DNA of 64,000 nucleotides from Roseomonas nitratireducens (GCF_017813355.1 NZ_JAGIYZ010000004.1:62001-126000), one strand, 5' to 3'. Positions 38,188 through 48,298 are shown, counted from the first letter of the stretch. Notes: generated by a model not told the origin, from the letters alone. Program-made: numbers and translations.

Positions 38188-39807
38188 ATGATCCGTCGCC
38201 GCCACCTGCTCGCCGCCCCCGCGCTCGCTACGCTGCCGCGCCCCTCCCTGGCCCAGGCCGACCAGCGGCCGTCCATTACCATCGCCGTGCAGAAGGTGTC
38301 GAACAGCAACACGCTCGAGGTGCTGCGCGAGCAGTCCAATGTCGGGGAGCGCGTCTTCTACTCCTCGCTCTGGGAAGGGCTGATCGGGCGCAACTGGCTC
38401 GGTGCGCTGGAGAGCGTCCCGGGCCTCGCGACCGAGTGGCGCCGGATCGACGACCGCACCGTCGAGCTGAAGCTGCGCGAGGGCGTCCGCTTCCACAACG
38501 GCGATGAGATGACGGCCGAAGACGTCGTCTTCTCCTTCGGCCGCGAGCGCATGTTCGGCAGCGGCGATGCCGCGCCGGGCGCCGGCACGCTCTTCGCACG
38601 CATCCCCGGCCAGGGCCCGCAGGGCAAGGAATTGCCGCCCGAGGTGGTCGCCGTCGCGCGCCGCATCTGGCCGGCGCTGGAGCGGGTGGAGCCGGTGGAC
38701 CGGCACACGGTGCGCTTCGTCAACCGCACGCCGGACGTGACGATGGAAGGGCGCCTCGCGCGCTACGGCAGCGACATCTGCTCCCGCCGCGGCTTCGCGG
38801 ATGCGGCCAGCTGGCTCGACTGGGCGCGCAAGCCTGTCACCACGGGCCCCTACATGGTCGCGGAGTTTCGCCCCGACGTATCGCTGACGCTCGTGGCGCA
38901 CGACCAGTACTGGGGTGGGCGCCCGCCGCTGCGCCAGATCCGCTTCGTCGAGGTGCCGGAAGTCGCCTCCCGCATCAACGGCCTGCTCTCCGGCGAATAC
39001 CAGTTCGCCTGCGACATCCCGCCGGACCAGATCGCCGGAATCGAGCGCAACCGCGCCTTCGAGGTGCAGGGCGGCACGATCCTCAACCACCGCCTCACCG
39101 TGTTCGACAAGAACCACCCACAGCTCCGCGACGCGCGGGTGCGCCGGGCGATGACGCACAGCATCGATCGCCAGGCGATCGTGGACAGCCTCTGGGCCGG
39201 GCGCACCGTGATCCCGAAGGGCCTGCAGTGGGACTATTACGGCGAGATGTTCCACGCCGATTGGTCGGTGCCGCGCTTCGACCTGGCCGAGGCGCGCCGT
39301 CTCCTGCGCGAGGCGAACTACCGCGGCGAGCCGATCCCCTACTGCCTGCTGAACAACTACTACACGAACCAGACCGGCACGGCGCAGATCCTCGTGGAGA
39401 TGTGGCGGGCCGCGGGCATCAACGTCCAGATCCAGATGGTCGAGAACTGGGCGCAGGTCTTCGCGCGGGAGACGCCACGCGCGGTCCGGGACTGGTCCAA
39501 CAGCGCGCCCTTCAATGATCCTGTCTCCTCCATCGTCAACCAGCACGGCCCGAACGGCCAGCAGCAGCAGGTGGGCGAGTGGACGAACGACGAGTTCAAC
39601 CGCCTGTCGGGAGAGCTCGAGACCAGCACCGACCGCGCGCGGCGCCGTATCGCCTTCCGCCGCATGCTGGAGATCGCCGAGCGCGAGGACCCCGCATTCA
39701 CCGTGCTGCACCAGAACGCGACCTTTACGGCGAAGCGGCGGGACGTGGCATGGAAGGCGAGCCCCGCCTTCGCCATGGACTTCCGCCCCGGCAATTTCGG
39801 GAGCTGA
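38188..39807 (+). CDS. Family 5 (dipeptide/oligopeptide-type) ABC substrate-binding protein, copy 1
   Basis: A 539-residue periplasmic binding protein with twin-arginine-like signal MIRRRHLLAAPALATLPRPS. It has the SBP_bac_5 core: EGVRFHNGDEMTAEDVVFSF, VTTGPYMVAEFRPD and the QYWGG box. ATG 38188 is preferred because AGGAG sits seven bases upstream; ATG 38182 would be too close. It is followed after 4 bases by a clear paralogue. Family 5 proteins carry peptides, opines, nickel or phospho-compounds, and here the hydrolase next door points to a phosphonate or phosphodiester ligand. Confidence 0.9.
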   Translation: MIRRRHLLAAPALATLPRPSLAQADQRPSITIAVQKVSNSNTLEVLREQSNVGERVFYSSLWEGLIGRNWLGALESVPGLATEWRRIDDRTVELKLREGVRFHNGDEMTAEDVVFSFGRERMFGSGDAAPGAGTLFARIPGQGPQGKELPPEVVAVARRIWPALERVEPVDRHTVRFVNRTPDVTMEGRLARYGSDICSRRGFADAASWLDWARKPVTTGPYMVAEFRPDVSLTLVAHDQYWGGRPPLRQIRFVEVPEVASRINGLLSGEYQFACDIPPDQIAGIERNRAFEVQGGTILNHRLTVFDKNHPQLRDARVRRAMTHSIDRQAIVDSLWAGRTVIPKGLQWDYYGEMFHADWSVPRFDLAEARRLLREANYRGEPIPYCLLNNYYTNQTGTAQILVEMWRAAGINVQIQMVENWAQVFARETPRAVRDWSNSAPFNDPVSSIVNQHGPNGQQQQVGEWTNDEFNRLSGELETSTDRARRRIAFRRMLEIAEREDPAFTVLHQNATFTAKRRDVAWKASPAFAMDFRPGNFGS

Positions 39808-39811
39808 TCCG

Positions 39812-41416
39812 ATGCATCGCCGCCAACTTCTTGCCGCGCCCGCGCTGGCAGTGCTGGCGCGTCCGGCCGTCGCCCAGGCGGACCAGCGCCCGGTCGTCAC
39901 CATCGCCGTGCAGAAGCTGTCCAACTCCAACACCTTCGAGCCGCCGCGCGAGCAGTCCAATGTCGGCTTCCGCCTGCACGGCCTGTATGCCGAACAGCTG
40001 GTGGGCACGGACTGGCTCCGCGACGCGCGGCTCGTCCCGGGCCTGGCCACCGCCTGGCGCCGGCCGGATGCCGCGACGCTCGAACTGACGCTCCGCCAGG
40101 GCGTGCGGTTCCACGACGGGCGCGAGATGACGGCGGAGGATGTCGCCTTTTCCTTCGGCGAGCGCCTGTTCGGCACGCGCGGGGCGAGCGGCGCCGGCAC
40201 CTCGACCGTGCTGGCCGGCACCAACAGCAAGGAGCCGCCGGCGGAGGTGATCGCCGTCGGGCGCCGTACCTATCCGGGGCTCGATCGGATCGAGATCGTG
40301 GACCGCTACACGGTCCGCTTCGTCAACCGCACGCCGGACGTCACGCTGGAAGGCCGTGTGGCGCAGAGCGTGGGGGCGATCCTGTCGCGCGAGGCTTTCG
40401 CCGCCGCCGAGAACTGGCTTGCCTGGGGGCGCATCCCCGTCGGCACCGGGCCCTACCGCATCGCCGAGTTCCGCCCGGACACCATGCTGGTGATGGAGGC
40501 GCATGACGCCTATTGGGGCGGCCGCCCGCCGGCGCGTCGCCTGCGCTTCGTGGAGGTGCCCGAGGTCTCGGCCCGGGTGAACGGCCTCTTCTCCGGCGAA
40601 TACGATTTCGCGTGCGACATCCCGCCGGACCAGATCACGGTCGTCGAGCGCAACAGCCGCTTCGAGGTGCTGGGCAGCCCGATCAACAACATCCGGAAAT
40701 TCTCCTTCGACAAGACGCACCCGGTGCTGGCGGATGCCCGCATCCGGCGCGCCATGTCGCACGCGATCGACCGCCGCATGCTCGTCGAGACGCTCTGGGC
40801 GGGGCGCACCGTCATTCCGCGCGGCATGCAGCTCGAAAGCTATGGCGCGATGTACCTCGCCGACTGGGAGAACCCGCGCTTCGATCCCGCCGAGGCGCGA
40901 CGCCTGCTGCGGGAGGCGAACTACCGCGGCGAGCCGATCCCCTACCGCCTGCTCAACAACTACTACACCAGCCAGGTCGCGAACGCGCAGATCGCGGTCG
41001 AGATGTGGCGCGCCGTCGGCCTCAACGTGCAGATCGAGATGCGCGAGAACTTCACCCAGGTCACGGCGCGCACCCCTGGGCGTGGCGTGCGGGACTGGTC
41101 GAACACCTCGATCTTCGGCGACCCCGTCGCGGGCATCCTGCGCGCCCTCGGGCCCCGCACCGAGGCCGAGCGGAACGCCGAGTGGACCAATCCGGAATTT
41201 GACCGCGTCGCGACGGCGCTCGAGGCCGAGACGGACATGGAGCGGCGGCGCGCGCAGTTCCGCCGCATCCTCGAGATCGCCGAGCGCGAGGACCCCTGCT
41301 ACATCGTGCTGCACCAGGCGGCGGCCTTCACCGCCAAGCGCCGCGACATCGCCTGGCGCGCGGCGAACGGCTGGGCGATGAATTTCGGCCCCGGCAACCT
41401 CCGGGTCGGCGCGTGA
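39812..41416 (+). CDS. Family 5 ABC substrate-binding protein, copy 2
   Basis: A 534-residue paralogue of the preceding gene that keeps the same signal layout (HRRQLLAAPALAVLARPAVA) and the same blocks (AVQKLSNSNTFE, GVRFHDGREMTAEDVAFSF, CDIPPDQI). Differences concentrate in the lid and ligand lobe, which suggests a second ligand for the same transporter. It overlaps the first ATPase gene by four bases (GTGA). Confidence 0.9.
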   Translation: MHRRQLLAAPALAVLARPAVAQADQRPVVTIAVQKLSNSNTFEPPREQSNVGFRLHGLYAEQLVGTDWLRDARLVPGLATAWRRPDAATLELTLRQGVRFHDGREMTAEDVAFSFGERLFGTRGASGAGTSTVLAGTNSKEPPAEVIAVGRRTYPGLDRIEIVDRYTVRFVNRTPDVTLEGRVAQSVGAILSREAFAAAENWLAWGRIPVGTGPYRIAEFRPDTMLVMEAHDAYWGGRPPARRLRFVEVPEVSARVNGLFSGEYDFACDIPPDQITVVERNSRFEVLGSPINNIRKFSFDKTHPVLADARIRRAMSHAIDRRMLVETLWAGRTVIPRGMQLESYGAMYLADWENPRFDPAEARRLLREANYRGEPIPYRLLNNYYTSQVANAQIAVEMWRAVGLNVQIEMRENFTQVTARTPGRGVRDWSNTSIFGDPVAGILRALGPRTEAERNAEWTNPEFDRVATALEAETDMERRRAQFRRILEIAEREDPCYIVLHQAAAFTAKRRDIAWRAANGWAMNFGPGNLRVGA

Positions 41417-42396
41417 GCACGCCGCTGGTCGAGATCAGCGGCCTCACCGTCTCCTTCGACGGCCAGCCGGCGCTGCGGGGCATCGACCTTGCCGTGGCGC
41501 CCGGCGAGGCGGTGGGGATGGTGGGGGAATCCGGCTGCGGCAAGTCGGTCACCTGGCTCGCGGCCCTTGGCCTGCTGCCCGCCCGCGCGCGTATTGGCGG
41601 TCGCGTCGCGATCGGCGGCCAGGACCTGGTGGGCGCGCCTGCGTCGGTCCTGGAACGCGTGCGCGGCGGACGCATCGCCATGATATTCCAGGACCCCGCC
41701 AGCAGCCTGAACCCTGTCCATCGCATTGGGCGGCAGGTCACCGAGGCGCTGGCGCTGCACCGCGGCATGACCGGCGCGGCGGCGCGGGCGGAGGCGAGGC
41801 GCCTGCTCGACCAGGTGGGGATCCCCGACGCGGCGCGGCGGCTCGACGTCTATCCGCACGAGCTTTCGGGCGGGCAGAACCAGCGCGTGATGATCGCGAT
41901 CGCCCTGGCCGGCCAGCCGGAACTGCTGGTGGCGGACGAACCCACCACCGCGCTCGACGTCACGATCCAGGCGCAGATCCTCGAACTCCTCCAATCGCTG
42001 CGGCGGGAGACGGGGATGGCGCTGGTGCTGATCAGCCACGATCTCGGCGTCGTGGCCGAAGCCTGCGAGCGCGTCGCCGTCATGTATGCGGGCCGCATCG
42101 TCGAGGAAGCGCCCATTGCGCGCCTGTTCGACACGGCGGCGCATCCCTACACCCAGGGGCTGCTTGGCGCGCTGCCGCCGATCGACGGGCCGCGGCGGCG
42201 CCTCGCCGCCATTCCCGGCGGCGTGCCCGAACCCTGGGCGATGCCGCCGGGCTGCGCCTTCGCGCCGCGCTGCCCGCATCGCGCCGCGGCGTGCGACGCG
42301 CGGATCCCCGATGCCTCGGCCCTGGTCGAGGGTCATCGCGCCGCCTGCATCCGGGCGGCGCCCGCGACGGCCCTTGCCGAGAGGATGCCCGCATGA
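41413..42396 (+). CDS. Dipeptide-type ABC transporter ATPase (DppD-like)
   Basis: A 327-residue ATPase with GTG start. Motifs are Walker [10 protein letters not shown], signature LSGGQNQRV, Walker [14 protein letters not shown] and switch LISHDLGVV. The C-terminal oligo_HPY extension has the cysteine cluster [16 protein letters not shown], which in some relatives binds an iron-sulfur cluster. It pairs with the next gene to power the DppBC-type permeases. Confidence 0.92.
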   Translation: MSTPLVEISGLTVSFDGQPALRGIDLAVAPGEAVGMVGESGCGKSVTWLAALGLLPARARIGGRVAIGGQDLVGAPASVLERVRGGRIAMIFQDPASSLNPVHRIGRQVTEALALHRGMTGAAARAEARRLLDQVGIPDAARRLDVYPHELSGGQNQRVMIAIALAGQPELLVADEPTTALDVTIQAQILELLQSLRRETGMALVLISHDLGVVAEACERVAVMYAGRIVEEAPIARLFDTAAHPYTQGLLGALPPIDGPRRRLAAIPGGVPEPWAMPPGCAFAPRCPHRAAACDARIPDASALVEGHRAACIRAAPATALAERMPA

Positions 42397-43403
42397 GGCC
42401 GGGTGGCGTGCTGCTGGAGGCCGAGGGTCTCGTCCGCCGCTACGGCATGCGTCGCGGCGTCTTCGGCCGCACCGTCGACGTGCGCGCGGTGGACGGCGTA
42501 TCGCTGAGGTTGGAGCGCGGCCGGACCCTCGGCCTGGTCGGGGAATCGGGGTGCGGCAAGTCCACCACCGGCCGCCTCGTGCTCGGCATGGAGACGCCCG
42601 ATGGCGGCTCCGTCTCCTTTGACGGACGACCGATGCCGTCCCCGGGCACCTCCGCCTGGCGTGTCCTCCGGGCGCGCATGCAGATGGTGTTCCAGGATCC
42701 GCTCGGCGCGCTGGACCGGCGCCTGCCGATCGCGGCGCAGGTCGTGGAGCCGCTCGACATCCACGGCATCGGCGACCGTGCATCGCGCGCCGCGCGCGTC
42801 GAGGATCTGCTGCGCGCGGTGGGTCTCCGGCCGGACCAGGGCGCGCGCTACCCGCACGAGCTGTCGGGCGGGCAGCGCCAGCGCGCCGTGCTCGCCCGCG
42901 CGCTCGCGACCGACCCGGCCTTGCTGGTGTGCGACGAGCCGATCAGCGCGCTCGACGTCTCGATCCAGGCGCAGGTGATGAACCTGCTGGTCGACCTGCA
43001 GGAGCAGTTCGGCACCGCCATGCTGTTCGTGAGCCACGACCTGCGCGCGGTGCGCCAGGTCAGCCACCGCGTCGCGGTGATGTATCTCGGCCGCATCGTC
43101 GAGGAAGGCGAGCCGGACGGCGTGTTGCGCGACCCGGCGCATCCCTATTCGCGCGCGCTCGTCTCCGCCATCCCGCATCCCGGGCGCGGCGGGCAACGCA
43201 TCGTGCTGCAGGGAGACCCGCCCAATCCGGCCGACCGGCCGACCGGTTGCGCCTTCCATCCACGTTGCCCGGTCGCCACCGGCCTCTGCGCGCAGGAGGC
43301 GCCGGCGCTGAAGCCGCGCGCCGACGGGCGCCTCGTCGCCTGCCACGTCGCCCACGGGGAAGCCGTGGCCGGCACCGGCCTGCCGCGGCGGGAGGCCGCC
43401 TGA
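42393..43403 (+). CDS. Dipeptide-type ABC transporter ATPase (DppF-like)
   Basis: A 336-residue partner ATPase. Walker [32 protein letters not shown] and FVSHDLRAV are intact, and the C-terminal GCAFHPRCPVATGLC cluster is present. ATG 42393 overlaps the previous stop (ATGA). The upstream open frame to 42291 shadows the DppD-like gene. Confidence 0.92.
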   Translation: MRPGGVLLEAEGLVRRYGMRRGVFGRTVDVRAVDGVSLRLERGRTLGLVGESGCGKSTTGRLVLGMETPDGGSVSFDGRPMPSPGTSAWRVLRARMQMVFQDPLGALDRRLPIAAQVVEPLDIHGIGDRASRAARVEDLLRAVGLRPDQGARYPHELSGGQRQRAVLARALATDPALLVCDEPISALDVSIQAQVMNLLVDLQEQFGTAMLFVSHDLRAVRQVSHRVAVMYLGRIVEEGEPDGVLRDPAHPYSRALVSAIPHPGRGGQRIVLQGDPPNPADRPTGCAFHPRCPVATGLCAQEAPALKPRADGRLVACHVAHGEAVAGTGLPRREAA

Positions 43404-43404
43404 C

Positions 43405-44337
43405 ATGCTCCGCTTCGTCGCCTCGCGCATCGCGCGCGCCGCGCTGACCATCTCCATGGTGGTCACCTTCGCCTTCATCGTCCTGCGCATGTCGGGCGAT
43501 CCCGCGCAGATCATCATGGGCGCCGATGCGCCACCCGAGGCGGTGGACGCCTTCCGCACCGCCTGGGGCCTCGATGAGCCGATCTGGGTGCAATACCTCT
43601 CCTATTTCTGGGCGATCCTGCAGGGTGATCTCGGCCGATCCATGCGGGACGGGCGCGACGCGATCGTGCTCGTGACGGAGCGCATCCCGGCGACGCTCGC
43701 GCTGACGCTGCCCGCGCTGGCCATCAAGATCGGCCTCGGCATACCGGCGGGCATCTACGCCGCGCTGCACAGGAACTCGCTCGCGGACCGCATCGTGATG
43801 GTGGTGGCGGTAGCGGGCTTCACCGTGCCGTCCTTCGTGCTCGGGCTGCTGCTCGTGCTGCTCTTCGCGGTGCAGCTCGGCTGGCTGCCCTCGGGCGGAC
43901 AGGAAAGCTGGCGCCACGCCATCCTGCCCGTGGTGACGCTCGGGCTCGGCGGCGCCGCCGTGCTCGCGCGCTTCACGCGCAGCGCGATGCTCGAGGTCCT
44001 GGGCCAGCCCTTCATCCGCACCGCCAGCGCGAAGGGCGTGCCGTGGCGCGCCGTGGTGGTCGGCCATGCGCTGCCCAATGCGGCCATCCCGACCGTGACG
44101 ATCATCGGCTTCATGGTGGGCTCGCTGATCGCCGGCGCGGTCGTCGTCGAAAGCGTCTTCTCCTGGCCCGGTGTGGGGCGGCTGCTGGTGGTGGCGGTCG
44201 GCAACCGGGACCTTGCCGTCGTGCAATGCGTGCTCCTGCTGGTCGCGGTGACGATGGTCTGCTCCAACCTCATCGTCGATCTCCTGTACGGCCTGCTCGA
44301 TCCGCGCCTGCGTGGCGCTGCGCGGAAGGCCGCCTGA
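43405..44337 (+). CDS. Dipeptide-type ABC transporter permease (DppB-like)
   Basis: A 310-residue inner-membrane permease with six predicted spans. The family N-terminal segment with FIVLRMSGDP and the cytoplasmic EAA region (TASAKGVPWRAVVVGHALPNA) are visible near 200-220. It starts one base after the DppF-like stop and is coupled to the DppC-like gene. Confidence 0.92.
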   Translation: MLRFVASRIARAALTISMVVTFAFIVLRMSGDPAQIIMGADAPPEAVDAFRTAWGLDEPIWVQYLSYFWAILQGDLGRSMRDGRDAIVLVTERIPATLALTLPALAIKIGLGIPAGIYAALHRNSLADRIVMVVAVAGFTVPSFVLGLLLVLLFAVQLGWLPSGGQESWRHAILPVVTLGLGGAAVLARFTRSAMLEVLGQPFIRTASAKGVPWRAVVVGHALPNAAIPTVTIIGFMVGSLIAGAVVVESVFSWPGVGRLLVVAVGNRDLAVVQCVLLLVAVTMVCSNLIVDLLYGLLDPRLRGAARKAA

Positions 44338-44338
44338 G

Positions 44339-45217
44339 ATGCCCGAGGCTCCGCTGATCGCCGCTGCTGCCGTCGCGCCGCCCAAGGCGCGCCGCGCGCC
44401 GCCGCCGCCGCTCGTGATCTTCGGCTTCGGCTGGCTGGCGCTGATGCTCGCCATCGCCGTGCTTGCCGACCTGATCGCGCCCTACGCCTATACCGCGCTC
44501 GACCTGCGCAACCGGCTCTCGCCGCCGGTGCTGCTGGGGGGCAATTGGCTACACCCGCTCGGGACGGACGAACTCGGGCGCGACGTGCTGTCGCGGCTGA
44601 TCTATTCGATCCGGACCAGCCTCCTGATCGCCTTCGGGGCGACGATCATCGGCGCGGCGGTGGGCACGTCGCTCGGCTTCCTCGCCGCGCATTTCCGGGG
44701 GCTGGTGGAACAGGCGGTGCTGGCGCTGGTCGACTTCTCCGCCTCGCTGCCCTTCCTCATCCTCGCCCTCGCCGTGCTGGCCTTCTTCGGCAATTCGCTG
44801 GTGCTGCTGGTCTGCCTGCTCGGGCTGCACGCCTGGGAACGCTACGCGCGGATCGCGCGCGGCCTGGCGCTGGCCGCGGGCGCGCAGGGCTATGCGGCGG
44901 CGGTGCGCGGGCTCGGGGCCTCACCCTGGCGCATCTATGGCCGGCATGTGCTGCCGAACATCGCCTCGACGCTCATCGTCTCCATGACGCTCGCCTTCCC
45001 GGAGGTCATCCTGCTCGAATCCGGCCTCTCCTTCCTGGGCCTCGGCGTGCAGCCGCCGCAGACCTCGCTCGGCTCCATGGTCGGCTACGGGCGGGAATAC
45101 CTGACGCGCGCGCCCTGGATCCTGCTCGCCCCCGCCGTGACCATCGTGCTGACCACGCTGTCCGTTTCGCTCATCGGCGACTGGCTGCGCGACAGGCTCG
45201 ACCCGACGCTGCGGTAG
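44339..45217 (+). CDS. Dipeptide-type ABC transporter permease (DppC-like)
   Basis: A 292-residue inner-membrane permease. It contains HPLGTDELGRDVLSRLIY near residue 65, typical of DppC/OppC, and an EAA loop (AAAVRGLGASPWRIYGRHVLP) near 185. It completes the importer made of two binding proteins, two ATPases and two permeases. ATG 44339 is used; an upstream extension only overlaps the previous gene. Confidence 0.92.
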   Translation: MPEAPLIAAAAVAPPKARRAPPPPLVIFGFGWLALMLAIAVLADLIAPYAYTALDLRNRLSPPVLLGGNWLHPLGTDELGRDVLSRLIYSIRTSLLIAFGATIIGAAVGTSLGFLAAHFRGLVEQAVLALVDFSASLPFLILALAVLAFFGNSLVLLVCLLGLHAWERYARIARGLALAAGAQGYAAAVRGLGASPWRIYGRHVLPNIASTLIVSMTLAFPEVILLESGLSFLGLGVQPPQTSLGSMVGYGREYLTRAPWILLAPAVTIVLTTLSVSLIGDWLRDRLDPTLR

Positions 45218-45244
45218 GGGCGGGCCCGTGATAATGCTGCGCCA

Positions 45245-46366
45245 GTGAAGGACTTCGACATCATCGTCGTTGGCGCCGGCATCGTCGGCTTGGCGCATGC
45301 CCTGCACGCGGCCCGCGCGGGGCGGCGCGTGCTGGTGCTGGACCGGGACGCTCAGGCCAACGGCGCCTCGATCCGCAACTTCGGCTTCGTCACCGTGACA
45401 GGGCAGGGCGCGCGCGAAACCTGGCGCCGCGCCCGCCGCGCGCGGGACGTCTGGGCGGATGTCGCGCCGCTGGCGGGCATCGAGGTCCATCACCGCGGCC
45501 TACTGATGTGCGCGCGCCGGCCCGAAGCCGTCGCCGTCATCGAGGAATTCGCCGCGGGGCCCATGGGCGAGGGCTGCCGCGTGCTGCGCGGCGCGGGCCT
45601 CGCCGCACATGCGCCGCCCCTGCGCACCACCGGCGTGCTCGCCGCGCTGCACAGCCCGCATGAGCTCCGTGTCGAAAGCCGCGACGCCATCCCGCGCCTC
45701 GCCGCCTGGATGGAGAGTGCGCTCGGCGTCGTGTTCCGCCGGCAGGTGGCCGTGCAGGGGGTGGCGGAAGGCCAGGTGGAGACGAGCGCCGGTACCTTCC
45801 GCGCCCCGCGCGTCGTCGTCGGGCCAGGACCCGATCTCGCCAGCCTGTTCCCGGAGGTCTTCGCGCGCCGCGGCGTCACGCTGTGCAAGCTGCACATGCT
45901 TCGCCTGGCCGATCCCGGCTGGCGCCTTCCGGCGGCGGTGATGAGCGACCTGGGGCTCGACCGCTACCGCGGCTACGCCGAATGCCGTTCGCTGCCCGCG
46001 CTGCGAAAGCGCCTACGCGCCGAGCAGGCGGAGGAGGTCGCGAACGGCGTCCACCTGATCGTCGTGCAGGGCGCGGATGGTTCGCTCGTGGTCGGCGACA
46101 GCCACCATTACGGGCCGACACCCGACCCCTTCCAGCCGGAGCATGTCGACGCGCTGATCCTGCGGGAGGCGCAGACGGTGCTGGACCTGCCCGCGCCGCG
46201 CGTCGTCGAGCGCTGGACGGGCCTCTACCCCTCGGGCCCCGACGATGCCTTCTACGAGCGCGTCGCGCCCGGCGTGCGCCTCGTCTCCGTCACCTCGGGC
46301 ACCGGCGCCAGCACCGCCTTCGGACTGGCCGAGGAGGTGCTGGCCGATCTGGAAGCGAATCCATGA
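45245..46366 (+). CDS. FAD-dependent oxidoreductase of phosphonate clusters (TIGR03364/HpnW-like)
   Basis: A 373-residue DAO-fold flavoenzyme with GTG start. The FAD-binding GAGIVGLAHA is at residues 10-19, SIRNFGFV near 43 replaces the usual DAO loop, and SVTSGTGASTAFGLAEE lies near the end. Members found beside phnX oxidise aminoethylphosphonate or its N-methyl form to phosphonoacetaldehyde, according to literature I recall. The overlap with phnX by four bases supports that. It would take the place of the PhnW transaminase, which is absent. Confidence 0.85.
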   Translation: MKDFDIIVVGAGIVGLAHALHAARAGRRVLVLDRDAQANGASIRNFGFVTVTGQGARETWRRARRARDVWADVAPLAGIEVHHRGLLMCARRPEAVAVIEEFAAGPMGEGCRVLRGAGLAAHAPPLRTTGVLAALHSPHELRVESRDAIPRLAAWMESALGVVFRRQVAVQGVAEGQVETSAGTFRAPRVVVGPGPDLASLFPEVFARRGVTLCKLHMLRLADPGWRLPAAVMSDLGLDRYRGYAECRSLPALRKRLRAEQAEEVANGVHLIVVQGADGSLVVGDSHHYGPTPDPFQPEHVDALILREAQTVLDLPAPRVVERWTGLYPSGPDDAFYERVAPGVRLVSVTSGTGASTAFGLAEEVLADLEANP

Positions 46367-47187
46367 GCACGAAGGTCAAGGCCGTCATCCTCGACTGGGC
46401 GGGCACCGTGCTCGACCACGGCTCCCGCGCCCCGATGGGGGCCTTCGTCGAGGCCTTCGCGCGGTTCGGCGTGGCGATCTCCATCGCCGACGCGCGCGGG
46501 CCGATGGGCATGGCCAAGCGCGACCACATCCGCATGGTCGGGACATCCCCCGCCGTCGCCGCCGCCTGGCGCGCCAAGCATGGGCGCGACTTCGACGATG
46601 CGGCGATCGACGCGATCTTCGCGGTGTTCGAGCCGCTGAACGTCGCCGCGGTGGAAGTGCACAGCGCGCTGATCCCCGGCGCGGGCGAAGCCTTCGCCTG
46701 GTGCGCGGCTCGAGGCATCCGGCTCGGCTCGACCACCGGCTACACGCGGCCGATCATGGAACGGCTCGCCCCGCTCGCCGCCGCGCAGGGCTTCGCGCCG
46801 GAGGTGATGGTCTGCGCCGGCGACCTCGCCGCCGGCCGGCCCGCGCCCCTGCAGATGTGGCATGCCATGGCGACCATGGGCGTCTGGCCGGCGAGCAGCG
46901 TGGTCAAGCTTGACGACACGCCGCCCGGCATCGGCGAAGCGCGCGCGGCCGGATGCTGGGCCGTGGGCGTGGCGCTGACCGGCAACATCGCCGGGCTGTC
47001 GGAGGCGGAACTCGCGGCGCTCGACGCCCCGGCGCGGGAGGCGATCCGGCGCGAGGCGACCGCGCAGCTGATCGGCGCCGGGGCGCATCTCGTGGTCGAT
47101 TCCATCGCCGATCTCCCCACGGTGGTCGGCGCGATCGAGGCACGCCTGGCGGCCGGCGAGCGGCCGGGGCTTGTCGACGCCGCATGA
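46363..47187 (+). CDS. phnX: Phosphonoacetaldehyde hydrolase
   Basis: A 274-residue HAD-superfamily enzyme that splits phosphonoacetaldehyde into acetaldehyde and phosphate in the cytoplasm. The nucleophile is Asp11 in LDWAGT (PhnX has Ala where other HADs have Asp). The Schiff-base lysine is Lys52 (GMAKRDHI), matching Lys53 of the Bacillus cereus enzyme. KLDDTPPGIGEA near 185 supplies the metal aspartates. Its start lies within the stop of the FAD enzyme. Confidence 0.95.
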   Translation: MSTKVKAVILDWAGTVLDHGSRAPMGAFVEAFARFGVAISIADARGPMGMAKRDHIRMVGTSPAVAAAWRAKHGRDFDDAAIDAIFAVFEPLNVAAVEVHSALIPGAGEAFAWCAARGIRLGSTTGYTRPIMERLAPLAAAQGFAPEVMVCAGDLAAGRPAPLQMWHAMATMGVWPASSVVKLDDTPPGIGEARAAGCWAVGVALTGNIAGLSEAELAALDAPAREAIRREATAQLIGAGAHLVVDSIADLPTVVGAIEARLAAGERPGLVDAA

Positions 47188-47268
47188 CACGCAACCGCAA
47201 TCTTTCCGTCACATGGATGACGCGGGGGGCAGGCTAGGCACCGGACGAAGCCCGATGGAGTTTCGCCC

Positions 47269-48288
47269 ATGCGTCGCCTTGCCCTTCTCGCCTGCGCCCT
47301 GATCGGCCTCGCCCCCGCGGCCGAGGCGCAGCAGCGCACCCGCCTGACCGTCTACACCGCGCTCGAGAACGAGCAGCTCGCCCCCTTCAAGCAGGCGGCC
47401 GAGGCGGCGCTGCGCGACGTCGAGATCGCCTGGGTCCGCGATTCCACCGGCATCATCACCGCCCGACTGATCGCCGAGCGGCAGAACCCGCGCGCCGACG
47501 TCATCTGGGGCCTGTCGGTCTTCTCGCTCCTGCAGATGGAAGCGCTCGACATGCTCGAGCCCTACACGCCGCAGGGTGCCGAGGCGCTGCGCGCGAACAT
47601 GCGGTCCGACCGCAGCCCGATGACCTGGACGGGCATGGACGCCTTCGTGTCGGCCATCTGCTTCAACACGGTGGTGGCGCAGCAGCGCAACCTGCCGCGC
47701 CCGACCACCTGGAACGACCTGCTGAACCCCGCCTTCCGCGGCCAGGTGGTGATGCCGAACCCGAATTCGTCCGGCACCGGCTTCCTGACCATGGCCGGCT
47801 GGATCGGCGCGCGCGGCGAAGCCGGCGCGTGGGACTACATGACCCGCCTGCACGACAACATCCAGGTCTACACCCATTCCGGCAGCGCGCCGTGCAACAA
47901 CGCCGCGCGCGGCGAGTACGGCGTCGGCATCTCCTTCGACATGCGCTCCGTCGCGCTGCGCAACCAGGGCGCGCCGATCGAGATCATCGTGCCCACCGAC
48001 GGCGTCGGCTTCGACCTCGAGGCGACGGCGATCGTGCGCGGCACGCGCAACCAGGCGGCCGCGCGGCGGCTGGCGGATTTCGCCGTCTCCCGCCCCGCGA
48101 TGGAACTCTATGGCCGCTACTACGCGCTTCTGGCGCTGCCGGGGGTGCAGCCGACGGTTCAAAACTACCCGGCCGACTTCGCCGAGCGGCTGGTGAGCGC
48201 CGACTTCCGCGCCATCGCGACGCAGCGCGACCGCCTGCTGCGGGAATGGGCGGGCCGCTTCGACGGCAAATCCGCGCCGCGCAACTGA
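47269..48288 (+). CDS. phnS: 2-aminoethylphosphonate ABC transporter substrate-binding protein
   Basis: A 339-residue periplasmic protein of the iron-type family 1 fold, signal peptide ending AEAQ. TVYTALENEQL, PRADVIWGLSVFS, NPNSSGTGFL and the closing block resemble the phosphonate-associated subgroup rather than ferric-binding proteins. It is 81 bases after phnX and 10 before the ATPase. The symbol follows the function and is not proven orthology. Confidence 0.85.
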   Translation: MRRLALLACALIGLAPAAEAQQRTRLTVYTALENEQLAPFKQAAEAALRDVEIAWVRDSTGIITARLIAERQNPRADVIWGLSVFSLLQMEALDMLEPYTPQGAEALRANMRSDRSPMTWTGMDAFVSAICFNTVVAQQRNLPRPTTWNDLLNPAFRGQVVMPNPNSSGTGFLTMAGWIGARGEAGAWDYMTRLHDNIQVYTHSGSAPCNNAARGEYGVGISFDMRSVALRNQGAPIEIIVPTDGVGFDLEATAIVRGTRNQAAARRLADFAVSRPAMELYGRYYALLALPGVQPTVQNYPADFAERLVSADFRAIATQRDRLLREWAGRFDGKSAPRN

Positions 48289-48298
48289 CGCGCGCCCG

